Source: Burkholderia sp. WAC0059 (lineage in GTDB: Bacteria > Pseudomonadota > Gammaproteobacteria > Burkholderiales > Burkholderiaceae). From it: a stretch of 64,000 bases of DNA. A program made the position numbers and the translations under genes. The notes below the pieces were generated by a model. The model had not been told where the DNA came from and did no database searches. It saw only the letters and a list, made by a program, of their open reading frames with translations. Position 1 is the stretch's first letter, and each line of letters starts with the position of its first letter. The stretch is taken from positions 62,001 to 126,000 of the forward strand of contig NZ_PNEO01000014.1 in the NCBI RefSeq assembly GCF_002870125.1. The letters are read 5' to 3'. Of this stretch, positions 18,167 through 26,989 are shown piece after piece.

Positions 18167-19504
18167 TCAGGGCCGTCCGCGCGAAGCCGATGCGCGACGG
18201 TCGTAGCGCGCGAGCAGCAGCAGCGCGACGATGGCCAGCAAGGCGAGCGCAACGAGCGGCAGCAGCGCGATGGGGTAGCTGCCCGTCGCGGCCTTGATGA
18301 CGCCGAGCAGCCAGGTGGCGCCGAATCCGGCCAGATTGCTGAGCGCGTTGATCTGCCCGATGGCCGCCGCGGCGCCCGCGGCCGGCACCCAGTCGCTGAC
18401 CAGCGCCCAGAACGGCCCCTTGATCGCGTAGGTGCCGATCAGGGCGAGCGAGAGCAGCACGAGCGTCGGCACGAGCGAATGCGTGAACAACACGGCCGCG
18501 AGGCTCGCGCTCATCACCGCGAGCGGCGCGACGGTGCGCCAGAGCCGCTCGCCGGCGCGGTCGGACGCGCGCCCCCACCACACCATGACGATCGAGGCGA
18601 TGCCAAACGGCACCATGTTCAGGAGCCCCGTTTCCATCGTGCTGAGATCGAACGACTTGAGAATCTGCGGCAGCCACAGGCCGAGCCCGACCGTCGCGCC
18701 CGCCGTGCCCGAATAGACGAGCGCAAGGCCCAGCACGTGTCGATTGGCGAGCACGCGCCACGTCGAGCTCGCGCCGACGGGGCGCGCCTGCTGCGCCTCG
18801 GCCGCCAGCTCGGCGACGAGCCATTGGCGTTGCTGCGGGCTCAGCCAGCGCGCCTCGGCCGGCCGGTCGACCATGACCGCGAGGAACAACAGGCCGAACG
18901 CGACGGCCGGCAGGCCCTCGAGCACGAACAGCCACTGCCAGCCCTTCAGGCCGAGATAGCCGTGCAGTTGCAGCAGTGCAGCCGAAATCGGCGAACCGAT
19001 GAACACCGACAGCGGCACGGACACGCCGAAGAGCGCGATCATGCGCGCCCGGTAGCGGGCCGGAAACCACATCGTCAGGTAGAGAATCGCGCCCGGATAG
19101 AAACCCGCCTCGGCCGCGCCGAGCAGAAAGCGCAGCAGATAAAGCGAGCGCGGCCCCACGACGAAGGCCATGCACATGCCGACGATGCCCCACGAGATCA
19201 TGATGCGGGCCAGCCAGCGCCGCGCGCCGAAGCGCGCCATCGCGAGATTGCTCGGCACTTCGAGCAGGCAGTACGAGATGAAGAAGATGCCGGCGGCAAA
19301 GCCGAATTGCGCGGGGCCGATGCCGAGATCGCGATTCATCTGCAGTGCGGAGAATCCGACGTTGACGCGGTCCACGTACGAGATGAAGTAGCCGAGCGTC
19401 ACGAACGGCATGATGCGCCAGATCACGCGGCGCATCGTCGAGCGTTCGAGTTCGCTCGCGGAAGCGGCAAGCGATGCCCCGGCGGCCGACAGTTGATCAC
19501 TCAT
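18167..19504 (-). CDS. MFS transporter, ACS type
   Basis: A 445-residue, twelve-helix permease with the family signatures FISYVDRVNVGFSALQM, GFAAGIFFISYCLLEVPSN and GARRWLARIMISWG. AGAGGAG stands before ATG 19504. The open frame continues upstream to 19975 but overlaps the divergent LysR gene. It precedes the acid-sugar dehydratase by 50 bases and is surely its operon partner, importing the sugar acid. Confidence 0.9.
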   Translation of the reverse strand: MSDQLSAAGASLAASASELERSTMRRVIWRIMPFVTLGYFISYVDRVNVGFSALQMNRDLGIGPAQFGFAAGIFFISYCLLEVPSNLAMARFGARRWLARIMISWGIVGMCMAFVVGPRSLYLLRFLLGAAEAGFYPGAILYLTMWFPARYRARMIALFGVSVPLSVFIGSPISAALLQLHGYLGLKGWQWLFVLEGLPAVAFGLLFLAVMVDRPAEARWLSPQQRQWLVAELAAEAQQARPVGASSTWRVLANRHVLGLALVYSGTAGATVGLGLWLPQILKSFDLSTMETGLLNMVPFGIASIVMVWWGRASDRAGERLWRTVAPLAVMSASLAAVLFTHSLVPTLVLLSLALIGTYAIKGPFWALVSDWVPAAGAAAAIGQINALSNLAGFGATWLLGVIKAATGSYPIALLPLVALALLAIVALLLLARYDRRASASRGRP

Positions 19505-19778
19505 TGCGTCCACTCCTCTTGCGGTGACTGCATCTGCGGGACGCGCGCGAAATCCCGGCGTCCCGGCCACGCGGGAAAACCCCGCAAAAGCCGTATCCGA
19601 CCCGTACCCCAGACGACGACCGATTGTAGGTTTCGCCATTACGGCCTGTACAATTCGAATCGCGCATGTGCCATGCAAAAGTCGCATTATTTTTCTGTTG
19701 CTTTTATTTTTGACGCTCTGCACCCTGCCTCTTCCGTCGTGAGCCCGCCGTGCGGGCGAAACAGCAGAGGATGACGCA

Positions 19779-20846
19779 ATGGAGCTTGCCTGGCTCGAGG
19801 ACTTTCTGGCGCTCAGTTCGACGCTCAACTTTTCCCGGGCCGCCGAGATGCGCAACGTCACGCAGCCGACGTTCAGCCGCCGTATCCAGAATCTCGAACT
19901 GTGGGTCGGTGCACCGCTCGTCGATCGCAGCACGTTTCCGGCTGCGCTGACCGAGCAGGGCAAGAGCTTTCGCAAGGCCGCCGAGGAAGTCGTCCAGACG
20001 CTTTACCGGGAGCGCGATCAGTGCAAGGGCATCGCGCGGCCCAGACGCACGTTTCTTTCGTTCGCCATGCTTCAGACCGTGGCGATCAGCTTCTACCCGG
20101 AATGGCTGCGCGGCCTCGAGGCGCAGATCGGTTCGCTGCGCACGCGCGTTTCGTGCGCGAACCTGCACGACTGCGTGCAGACGCTCGTCACCGGAAGTTG
20201 CGACATCATGATCTGCTACGCGTGGCCGTCGAGCCCGCTGCTGCTCGACGGCGGCCAGTACCCGTCGCTATGCCTCGCCGACGAATACCTGCTGCCCGTC
20301 TCGGCGCCGCAGCGCAACGGCCAGCCGCTGCACGACCTCGATCGCGGCGATGGGCGGCCCGTGTCGTATCTGGCCTATGCGGGCTACGCCTCGCTCGCGA
20401 CCATGGTGGACAGCATCGTCTCTTCGCAACCCGACGCGCCCACGCTCGACCTCTGCTACGAAAGCGCGCTCGCGGCCGCGCTCAAGTCGATGGCGATGGC
20501 GGGCCACGGCGTCGCGTGGCTGCCCTATCACGTGGTGAAAGCGGAACTGGAAGGCGGCCTGCTCGTGCCGGCGGGTGCCGGACGCTGGATACGAAAAATC
20601 GACATTCGCGCCTATCGCGCCAGCGACTCCGACAGCCGCGAAATCGAACGGGTCTGGGACTTTCTCGCCGAAGCCGGCCCGATGCCGAGCGACTTCACAG
20701 GCTATGCGGAATCCGCCGCTGCCGCGCGCGAGGTGACCACGCGCGCGGTGCGGCCGATCAAACCGCACCGGGCCGCCGGGCACGGCCGCCGCGCGCGCGG
20801 CGGCGATACGGGCACCAACGGCGCGAGCGGCACCCGGCACAGCTAA
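19779..20846 (+). CDS. LysR-family regulator, YjiE/HypT-like, with long C-terminal tail
   Basis: A 355-residue LysR protein. The N-terminus (WLEDFLALSSTLNFSRAA, then TQPTFSRRIQNLE) resembles the YjiE/HypT subgroup. The canonical LysR fold ends near residue 310, and about 45 further residues rich in Arg, Gly and Ala follow. It is divergent from the MFS/dehydratase operon and is the likely regulator. Whether the tail is functional is unknown. Confidence 0.88.
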   Translation: MELAWLEDFLALSSTLNFSRAAEMRNVTQPTFSRRIQNLELWVGAPLVDRSTFPAALTEQGKSFRKAAEEVVQTLYRERDQCKGIARPRRTFLSFAMLQTVAISFYPEWLRGLEAQIGSLRTRVSCANLHDCVQTLVTGSCDIMICYAWPSSPLLLDGGQYPSLCLADEYLLPVSAPQRNGQPLHDLDRGDGRPVSYLAYAGYASLATMVDSIVSSQPDAPTLDLCYESALAAALKSMAMAGHGVAWLPYHVVKAELEGGLLVPAGAGRWIRKIDIRAYRASDSDSREIERVWDFLAEAGPMPSDFTGYAESAAAAREVTTRAVRPIKPHRAAGHGRRARGGDTGTNGASGTRHS

Positions 20847-21248
20847 CGCCGCGCGCACCAGGAGCGCGTACCGATCGCCGCCGCCGTGCCGTCGCCGAAC
20901 GCGATGGCAATGGCGATGGCAATCAACGCGGGAACGTATCGACGAGTTCGACGAACTCGTTGCCCGCGCGATCGGAAATAGCGCTATCGCGCTATCGGGG
21001 CCGCGGGCGCAATCCGCCTCGGCCGCCGCGCCCCACACCGCGTGATTGAACAACGCGCAGGCGCCCGGCACGGGACATCGCGACAAGAACCACGCCGACG
21101 ACGCCGGCGAATGCCAGATCGAGCACGGCTCCACCGCCCCGGAATCGACAGCGGATATCCGCGCCGTTACGAGTACAATGCAAAGAGATCATCCTTCGCA
21201 TAACCCCGACAAGAGGCGCGTCGGCTCGTCAACCAGACGGAGCGCCCC
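20847..21248. other. Intergenic stretch with an inverted repeat
   Basis: No coding region is supported here. It contains an exact inverted repeat, ACGAGTTCG-A-CGAACTCGT (20942-20960), and a tandem GCGCTATC pair (20981-20996). It leads to the small gene at 21249. Confidence 0.4.
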
Positions 21249-21503
21249 ATGTACCGAATGATCCCGTATCGGGGTTTCGAGATTCATGTCACCCTGAAGT
21301 CCTCGGCAGAGGATCTTTACGACGTCAGCTTCCAGATAAAAGGCGGCCATAATCTCGCCCTCATTGGCAACCGAAGCGGTCGTATTCCCCTACGCAACGG
21401 CCCATTTACCCGGCGCTGGGCTTACCTCATCGCGGAAGTGGCGGGGCAGGCGGCGATCGACGTGCTGCTCGGGATCCCCACCGACGATCAGTCGGTCGCG
21501 TGA
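21249..21503 (+). CDS. Small protein of unknown function (PYRGFEIHV type)
   Basis: An 84-residue protein beginning MYRMIPYRGFEIHVTLKSS. CGGAG stands 7 bases before the ATG. It looks like a compact beta-rich domain that starts with a YRG-aromatic/aliphatic strand and ends in a helix. The small proteins at 22308 and 23311 share the YRG start and may be related. No function can be assigned. Confidence 0.7.
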   Translation: MYRMIPYRGFEIHVTLKSSAEDLYDVSFQIKGGHNLALIGNRSGRIPLRNGPFTRRWAYLIAEVAGQAAIDVLLGIPTDDQSVA

Positions 21504-22307
21504 TCTGATCTGCCCGTCGTTCGATCGAAATAATCCGGCATGACAAGTGGCAGGAGTCAGCCAGGGCCGATCCGGGCGTCGGGCCAGATTGCGTCGCCGG
21601 CTGGCCGGACTGCTGCCGAACCGGCGGTGCCGGCTGATTCCACAGCGGGCGAAACGCCTCGTCCTTCCGTTGCCCCATATCGTGCGAGCGTTCGCTGCAG
21701 CGACGCTTACGGTTTTTTCCCGCCAGACATGGCGAAACGACATTCGCCCATCACTCAGTAATCCTTTATATCATTCCGTGACAAGGACAAGTGGAGCATC
21801 GGTGCGGCGCGAGAGTTGCATTGCGCCGTCGTCGAGAGATGGCGGTGAGTCGGCCGCAGCGTTTCCCGGGTTTTCGCAACGTGCATCTTGACGGCTAAGG
21901 TTCGAGCCCGCGTACCGCGCGCAGTATCGACGAACGAGCCCCTCGCCGACAGTCGGATGCACCGGTCGACTGACCCGCATCTGACCCGCATCCGACCGGC
22001 ACTACGGGCCATGGGGACCGAATTGCGTCGCGCGCGTCCCGTATTTCGCTCGCGACGCGGAAAGCAGGAGTTTTCGCTGTACAAATCCGTCAATGGGCGT
22101 AGCATTGGATCGCCGATTGCCTCGCCCTTACGCCCGCATCCGTTCCCGACGCCGCTGCCGTCGCCCTGTCCAGCAGAACGGAGTTGCCCCTTTTTCACCG
22201 AAGACCGCGCGATGCGGTCGATTGCGTGAGCACTGCCGATTGCAGTCGCCCACCTCTCCTCGCCCTCTTTTCCGCCGCACACAGTGATGCGGCTTCAAAG
22301 GTATCTC
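21504..22307. other. About 800 bases with no supported gene
   Basis: Open frames on both strands here have poor starts, Arg/Ser-rich composition and no recognisable domain. Codon-position composition is unlike that of the flanking genes. I see no tRNA, IS end or strong hairpin. Confidence 0.5.
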
Positions 22308-22604
22308 ATGACAACAGGTTTCCGTCTCTACCGTGGGCTGGAAGTTTACCCACTGGTCTATCCGCACCGCGCAACAACGCCCGGATCCGGGCACAACTAC
22401 GACGAAGGATTCGACGCCGCCGTCCGTATCCAGGAGCCAGGGGATGCGGTCAGCACGTCGCGAAGCCGTGTTTTCCGGCTCGAGGTTCACCGTCCATTCC
22501 AGAACGCCGGCGACGCGCGGCGCGCATCGACCGCCTATGCGGAACACCTCATCGACACCTGTCCGCAGGACACGAACATCCTGGACCTGGCTCTGGCGTC
22601 CTGA
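22308..22604 (+). CDS. Small protein of unknown function (YRGLEVYPLVY type)
   Basis: A 98-residue protein beginning MTTGFRLYRGLEVYPLVYPH and ending AYAEHLIDTCPQDTNIL. AAAGG lies 6 bases before ATG 22308; an earlier in-frame ATG (22284) lacks a site. The YRG start, central alternating strand pattern and terminal helix match the layout of the proteins at 21249 and 23311. Function unknown. Confidence 0.65.
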   Translation: MTTGFRLYRGLEVYPLVYPHRATTPGSGHNYDEGFDAAVRIQEPGDAVSTSRSRVFRLEVHRPFQNAGDARRASTAYAEHLIDTCPQDTNILDLALAS

Positions 22605-22683
22605 TTTCGGCTCGCTCCCGCGTCAGCTTCTATCGACATACGTCGGCGCGCACGCGGCACCCGAGCCGCCCAGGAGGTTCGAC

Positions 22684-22899
22684 ATGGGCAGGAATGAGCG
22701 GCTGAAACGGATTCGGCGCAATGGCTCCGGTCTCGTCGAACAGTTTTTGCCGACAGGAGCACGGGACGAACTCGCGGACGTCATCCGCGACCGCCGTCCC
22801 GAGATCGATACCGCTTCGTTTCCGATGTTCTTGTCAATTCGTGTGCTGCTGCGCGAATACGGCATGGCGAACTGCGAGCCGGACCGCGAGGCCAGGTAG
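22684..22899 (+). CDS. Small basic protein of unknown function
   Basis: A 71-residue protein beginning MGRNERLKRIRRNG. A perfect AGGAGG stands 6 bases before ATG 22684, the best ribosome-binding site in this region, which is why I call a gene too short for easy prediction. The N-terminus is strongly basic and a mixed helical region follows. No family recognised. It lies between two small genes in the same direction. Confidence 0.6.
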   Translation: MGRNERLKRIRRNGSGLVEQFLPTGARDELADVIRDRRPEIDTASFPMFLSIRVLLREYGMANCEPDREAR

Positions 22900-22989
22900 A
22901 TCATGGTCGTGCCGAACGCCTGACGCTCCTGCTCCGCCCCATCTTCTGCCGATGGTCACGGCAACGCGACCACCCTAAAAGGAAAGCAA

Positions 22990-23205
22990 ATGCGCTTCAA
23001 TTCGACCCGAATCGTTATCGATCCGACGCCCCGCCGGGCCGACGGCGAATATATGGCCCACGCGCGCATCAGTAGCAGCCGCACGGACGGCACTGGATAC
23101 GACATTCATCTGAGCGGCGACCTTGCAGGCTTCGACGCGCGCGAAGACGCAATCGCCTATGCAAAAAACTGGGCACGGGAGTGGCTGGACGCACGTTTTG
23201 GCTGA
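22990..23205 (+). CDS. Small protein of unknown function (terminal WAREWLDAR helix)
   Basis: A 71-residue protein beginning MRFNSTRIVIDPTPRR. AAAAGGAAAG lies directly upstream of ATG 22990. Its C-terminus, FDAREDAIAYAKNWAREWLD, closely parallels FDSQEDALGYSARWARDWID in the protein at 23311-23535 on the other strand, so the two are paralogues. Function unknown; such domains look like small stress or general adaptor proteins. Confidence 0.7.
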   Translation: MRFNSTRIVIDPTPRRADGEYMAHARISSSRTDGTGYDIHLSGDLAGFDAREDAIAYAKNWAREWLDARFG

Positions 23206-23310
23206 GGTGCTCTTCGGCTATCGAAGCGCGGGAGAAACCGCGGTCGGGCCGGTTGCGGAACCCGTGGTAATTCGCGCCGCCAGACGCACACGAGAACGCA
23301 GCAGGGATGT

Positions 23311-23535
23311 TCAGCCGCGAGTATCGATCCAGTCGCGCGCCCACCGGGCCGAATAGCCGAGCGCATCTTCCTGACTGTCGAAGTACCCGAGCGAGTAGAA
23401 CTCGTAATGCGTCGGCCCGGTGTGGACATCGGACCGCCCGAGCGTCAGGTTTGAGGAAAAGGAGCCGTCAGGCAGGCAGTGAGCCGACGGCCTGACCGCG
23501 TAACCGCGGTATTGCGTGGTGACAGATGTTTGCAT
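23311..23535 (-). CDS. Small protein of unknown function, paralogue of the 22990 product
   Basis: A 74-residue protein beginning MQTSVTTQYRGYAVRPSA and ending in the helix FDSQEDALGYSARWARDWID. It links the two halves of the possible family: the YRG start seen at 21249 and 22308, and the WARxWxD end seen at 22990. The start at 23535 is preferred over 23583 because the YRG strand then sits near the N-terminus, as in its relatives. The ribosome-binding site is weak. Function unknown. Confidence 0.7.
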   Translation of the reverse strand: MQTSVTTQYRGYAVRPSAHCLPDGSFSSNLTLGRSDVHTGPTHYEFYSLGYFDSQEDALGYSARWARDWIDTRG

Positions 23536-23720
23536 CGTTACTTGTAAACCTGAATATGAACATGAGACTCCGTAGTCCCGCATGGGGACACTGATCCGTT
23601 CGAAACGGAGATGAAGCCTGGGAATGCAGATCGGCGTCGTCCCGGCCGACGAGTGAAACCGGCCGGCACGACAGTGCTGCGAGACAGCGCCCGGGGCCGG
23701 AAGCCCCGACGCCCGGGTGA

Positions 23721-23924
23721 TTACAGCGGCTTGATATTCGATGCCTGCAGGCCCTTCGGGCCGTGCTTCGTCTCGAAGCTGACCTTCTGGTTTTCAGCCA
23801 GCGTCTTGAATCCGTCGCCGGCAATTTCCGAAAAATGCGCGAAGAGATCTTCGCCGCCTGCGTCGGGCGTGATGAACCCGAAGCCCTTGCCCTCGTTGAA
23901 CCACTTGACCGTACCGGTATCCAT
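23721..23924 (-). CDS. cspA: Cold-shock domain protein (CspA family)
   Basis: A 67-residue cold-shock protein. RNP1 is KGFGFITP and RNP2 is DLFAHFSEI, giving a five-stranded OB-fold that binds single-stranded RNA/DNA and melts mRNA structure. GAGGGA lies ahead of ATG 23924. An upstream in-frame start (23990) would add unrelated residues. cspA is used as a family symbol; Burkholderiaceae carry several paralogues. A long intergenic space upstream could hold the structured leader typical of cold-shock genes. Confidence 0.93.
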   Translation of the reverse strand: MDTGTVKWFNEGKGFGFITPDAGGEDLFAHFSEIAGDGFKTLAENQKVSFETKHGPKGLQASNIKPL

Positions 23925-24500
23925 GATAAATCCCTCAAAAATAAGAAAATTGACTGTTCCCGTCCCAGCATGGCGACGGGGAAGCATCAAGAGGGAGAAA
24001 TAAGGAAACGAACTCCGCGCAAATGGCGGACATCAGACGAACACCTATTGGACTTCCTGAATACTTCTGCGGCCGACAATACGCGGATAGTCCGGCCCGG
24101 TCAATCGAATTCTGCACTACGAATGTAACAGCATGAAAGCCCCGGAATTCGCCGGTCATTGGAATGCGGTACACGGCGAGTCGCGAAGCGTATAGTGGTC
24201 GTTTTCCGGCTACCGCCGGCATTCAATGCCGGCCCGAATTGCAATTCAAGGATTGCAATTCGGGCCATCTCCGGCGCACGCATGTCATTCATGTCATGCG
24301 CTTCCAACCCGAAGGTGTGGTGAACTCCCGAGCACGCGCCGCGACTCCGGATTGCTCCATCAGACGCCATTCAGTCTCGACGGAACGAAACTGCGCACAC
24401 CGTTGAAGACATCAAGACGATCCACCGTGCCAGCGGCAAGCCGCAGATGCGTTCAAGACCGCATGTGCAGCGTCCATCCGGATCACAACCAGGAAAAGAA
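23925..24500. other. Divergent control region between cspA-like gene and rpsU
   Basis: A 576-base non-coding stretch. It carries two overlapping inverted repeats (24215-24266) and a CATGTCAT tandem repeat (24281-24297). It must contain the promoters of both the cold-shock gene (minus) and rpsU (plus). No coding frame is convincing. Confidence 0.5.
24215..24266. promoter_or_regulatory. Two overlapping inverted repeats upstream of rpsU
   Basis: GCCGGCATT-C-AATGCCGGC occupies 24215-24233. A perfect 15-bp stem, GGCCCGAATTGCAAT and its complement with loop TCAAGG, occupies 24231-24266. They share three bases, so the two RNA folds would compete. On the plus strand they could lie in an rpsU leader. 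Confidence 0.5.
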
Positions 24501-24713
24501 TTGACTACTGTCATCCCCAAACTCAACGAACCCGTGGAAGTCGCCTTGCGCCGTTTTCGACGCTCGATCGAGAACACGGGTCTGCTGAAAGAACTGCGGG
24601 CCAGGACGGCCTACGAAACGCCGACGGCCAGGCGCAAGAGAAAAAAAGCGGCGGCGGTGTCAAGGCTGCGCAAACAGATAAAACGTTCGTTACCGCCCAG
24701 GAAGCTGTACTGA
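24501..24713 (+). CDS. rpsU: 30S ribosomal protein bS21 paralogue, TTG start
   Basis: A 70-residue bS21, a small-subunit protein involved in mRNA base-pairing at initiation. The family core [16 protein letters not shown] and the basic segment [17 protein letters not shown] are clear. The TTG at 24501 gives the exact family length, and AGGA lies 6 bases upstream. The in-frame ATG at 24447 adds 18 residues not found in bS21. It is divergent from the cold-shock gene. Burkholderiaceae usually have more than one rpsU; this is likely the accessory or stress copy. Confidence 0.9.
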   Translation: MTTVIPKLNEPVEVALRRFRRSIENTGLLKELRARTAYETPTARRKRKKAAAVSRLRKQIKRSLPPRKLY

Positions 24714-24915
24714 CTTCAGGCCGCCGGCGACCGCAGTCGTGCGGTTCCGCCGACGGGGAAAGCGGCATGGAATGTCTGGCGTCGACTCTGCCGATGGCCG
24801 GGCATCCTTCGACAAGGCGGCGCAGTCACGTCGTCCGGCAAGCAGGACCGGTCGCATCCGATGGCGACCGACTGCTTCGCTCCAGTAGCGCCACCCCACC
24901 GATCTCCACAGTGGC

Positions 24916-25257
24916 TCAGACCTTTCGGACGAACTCGGATTTCAGGCTCATTGCGCCGAAACCGTCGATCTTGCAATCGATGTCGTGGTCGCCGTCGACC
25001 AGCCGAATGTTCTTGACCTTGGTTCCCATCTTGATCACGCCACCGGAGCCTTTCAGTTTCAGATCCTTGATGACCGTGATCGTATCGCCGTCCTGCAGGA
25101 CATTGCCGGCCGAATCCCGATAGACCTTCGCAACCGCTTCAACGGACGCGCTCGCCTCGGCCGACCACTCGTGAGCGCACTCCGGACAGACGAACAACCC
25201 GCCATCCTCGTAGGTGAACTCGGACTGGCATTGCGGGCAGGCGGGCAAGGTGCTCAT
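24916..25257 (-). CDS. PhnA/YjdM-family zinc-ribbon protein
   Basis: A 113-residue protein. Its N-terminal zinc ribbon has two CxxC pairs (CPQC and CPEC about 15 residues later), and a PhnA C-terminal domain follows ([15 protein letters not shown], then [17 protein letters not shown]). Despite the name, the family is not needed for phosphonate use and its role is unclear. GAAGGAAA stands ahead of ATG 25257; upstream in-frame starts overlap sequence without coding character. Confidence 0.9.
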   Translation of the reverse strand: MSTLPACPQCQSEFTYEDGGLFVCPECAHEWSAEASASVEAVAKVYRDSAGNVLQDGDTITVIKDLKLKGSGGVIKMGTKVKNIRLVDGDHDIDCKIDGFGAMSLKSEFVRKV

Positions 25258-25472
25258 GGGATTTCCTTCAGAAAACGTAGAAGATTGACCGTACAAAGTA
25301 TACCGTCGCTCTCTGCGCGACGACCTGGCAGACGGCTGTTTTGCACCAGAAGCCCTGGCTGCCGCGCGAATTCCGGTGTGACGCCGTCTGATACCTGAGA
25401 TCTGCCGTTGCCACCCGCAACGGTAACGGGGAACGTCCGGGAAGAGTTGAGCATCGACATTCGGAATCAGGG

Positions 25473-25866
25473 CTACTGTGGTCCGCTCCGTAGCCACTCA
25501 CTCAACTGCCGCCATAACGCCAGCTTCCCGGCATAAGGCACAGCCGCATGCGCTGGACTGCTCGACGGCAAATTTACAAGTTGATATCGCTTTGCCGTCT
25601 CTCCAAGCGTCTTCGTTCCAATCCTGGCGGCGGTGCCGCCATTGAAGGCCACCGCAACCAGATTAGGCAGGGGCTCTACAAGGGCGATGAGATCGTTACT
25701 CTCGTGGCTGCGTATATTGCTGTCGAGACTGCCGACAACGTCGAGCTTCCGCTACGACGTCCCATAATCCGATGCGATGTGCGAGCAGCGTAGCGAGACG
25801 ATTCTGATATTCCATGCCGACCAGATCCCGCTCGATCACCTCGCCGACCAGATGCCAGAAGCGATT
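25473..25866 (-). pseudogene. Broken, 5'-truncated copy of the DNA-deoxyinosine glycosylase gene
   Basis: Reading the minus strand gives [20 protein letters not shown] at one end and SSSPAHAAVPYAGKLALWRQ at the other, both matching the intact gene at 26990-27484. The start of the gene, including the GSLPG active-site motif, is missing. A one-base insertion near 25738 shifts the frame and brings in a TAA. The original stop is at 25473. The first 111 bases (25756-25866) are 98 percent identical to the intact gene; the rest is clearly diverged. It is a remnant displaced from the intact gene by about 1.5 kb. Confidence 0.82.
25756..25866 (+). repeat. Direct repeat, copy 1 (111 bp)
   Basis: Identical to 27257-27367 at 109 of 111 positions by eye, in the same orientation. 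It lies inside the broken glycosylase copy. The two repeats bracket the low-GC membrane-protein gene and the 3' part of the intact glycosylase gene. Confidence 0.88.
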
Positions 25867-26009
25867 GGTGTTTTGGTCAATTTGACATCATGGCGCCCCG
25901 CCCCGCGAGCGTGTAGGGGTCGCGATAACTGCTGCGCCAATACCGCCCTGACCGGGAGCCTTGATGCGACCGTGCTGTTCTAGAGTCACAGCAGGACATT
26001 CAAACCAGT

Positions 26010-26870
26010 TCATGAATAATCGGGCATCTGCATTGGTGGACGACGTGGTCCGCCTTGTGGACGACTAAGCTGGAGCAACAGCAAGGCAATAGCGCCGATT
26101 AGCACGCAATAACCGATCAAGACATTCCACGGGATAGAACCGTATATTTTTGGATCCGGCATGTATTTGTATAACCGCGTACTGACCAAAATCTGGGCAA
26201 CAAGTTGAGAGCCCAGGGCCGCGCAAACGGTCATCAACGCGACACCGGAGTGCCACACGCGTGACCTTGCTGGAGCAAGCGCGACGCCGATTACGAACAG
26301 GATCGCTGCGGCCATGAGCAAATCAAGGGGGCGTCCGTGGGAAATGAGTTTCCAGACCCATAAACTGCGAGATATGATTGCCAACAGCGACCAGAAGTGG
26401 AGTGCACACGACCCCGCGAGACAAATGAAACACGCGAACTCGCGCCAATTAAATCGGCGGACCGCATGCGGCCGAGAGAGAAACTTACTGTTGGGTCTGC
26501 TATACAGCAACGCAATCCTGAGAGCATTCACTGGCAGCGCCACGAGCACGGGAAGCCAGTACGACAGCATAACCAATAGTACCAACCACACGACTGTCAG
26601 CCAGACGATCAAGGTGCGCCCCCATTTCAGTCCACATGCCAGGCCAATGCAACTCGCGAGCGTAATGAGTTCCCCGACTAACGAGATTCCTTGTATGGCC
26701 CAACTCCGCAATGGCATAACCTGCACGATAGATTGCCAGTTCCTGTAGTAGACAATTCCAGTGTCACAAAACTGTAGTGCCCAAGTGGTGGCAAAGAGGA
26801 TTCCGCTATACGCGATCACTCTGAGTACCGTAAGGCGCCGTTTCGCTGAATACGATGCATATGCCGACAT
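26010..26870 (-). CDS. Multi-pass membrane protein of unknown function, low-GC insert
   Basis: A 286-residue hydrophobic protein with about seven or eight membrane helices, beginning MSAYASYSAKRRLTVLRVIAY. It has no family motif that I recognise. Its G+C and codon use are visibly lower than those of all flanking genes, which suggests recent transfer. A TTG at 26885 would add five residues; the ATG at 26870 is preferred. It sits between the two glycosylase-derived repeats, so it looks like cargo brought in by recombination. Confidence 0.7.
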   Translation of the reverse strand: MSAYASYSAKRRLTVLRVIAYSGILFATTWALQFCDTGIVYYRNWQSIVQVMPLRSWAIQGISLVGELITLASCIGLACGLKWGRTLIVWLTVVWLVLLVMLSYWLPVLVALPVNALRIALLYSRPNSKFLSRPHAVRRFNWREFACFICLAGSCALHFWSLLAIISRSLWVWKLISHGRPLDLLMAAAILFVIGVALAPARSRVWHSGVALMTVCAALGSQLVAQILVSTRLYKYMPDPKIYGSIPWNVLIGYCVLIGAIALLLLQLSRPQGGPRRPPMQMPDYS

Positions 26871-26989
26871 GTCAAGTCGTTCCAATTAGAGCCCAGATTA
26901 ATATGGGGCGCCCAGCTAAAGGGTTCCTACGGAGTCGTACCGCGGCATTCCGGATGGCCTCTCTGTGGTTGAAACCATTGAACGCCCGA

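Noticed and set aside
20981..20996. Tandem GCGCTATC pair as a regulatory repeat
   Set aside because: Only two short copies in GC-rich DNA; could be chance.
21755..22282. 175-codon minus-strand frame in the gene-poor stretch
   Set aside because: Poor start, Arg/Ser-rich composition and no recognisable domain or relatives in the window.
25777..25983. Short plus-strand frame also seen at 27278
   Set aside because: It is the antisense of the duplicated glycosylase segment, so its repetition only reflects that duplication.
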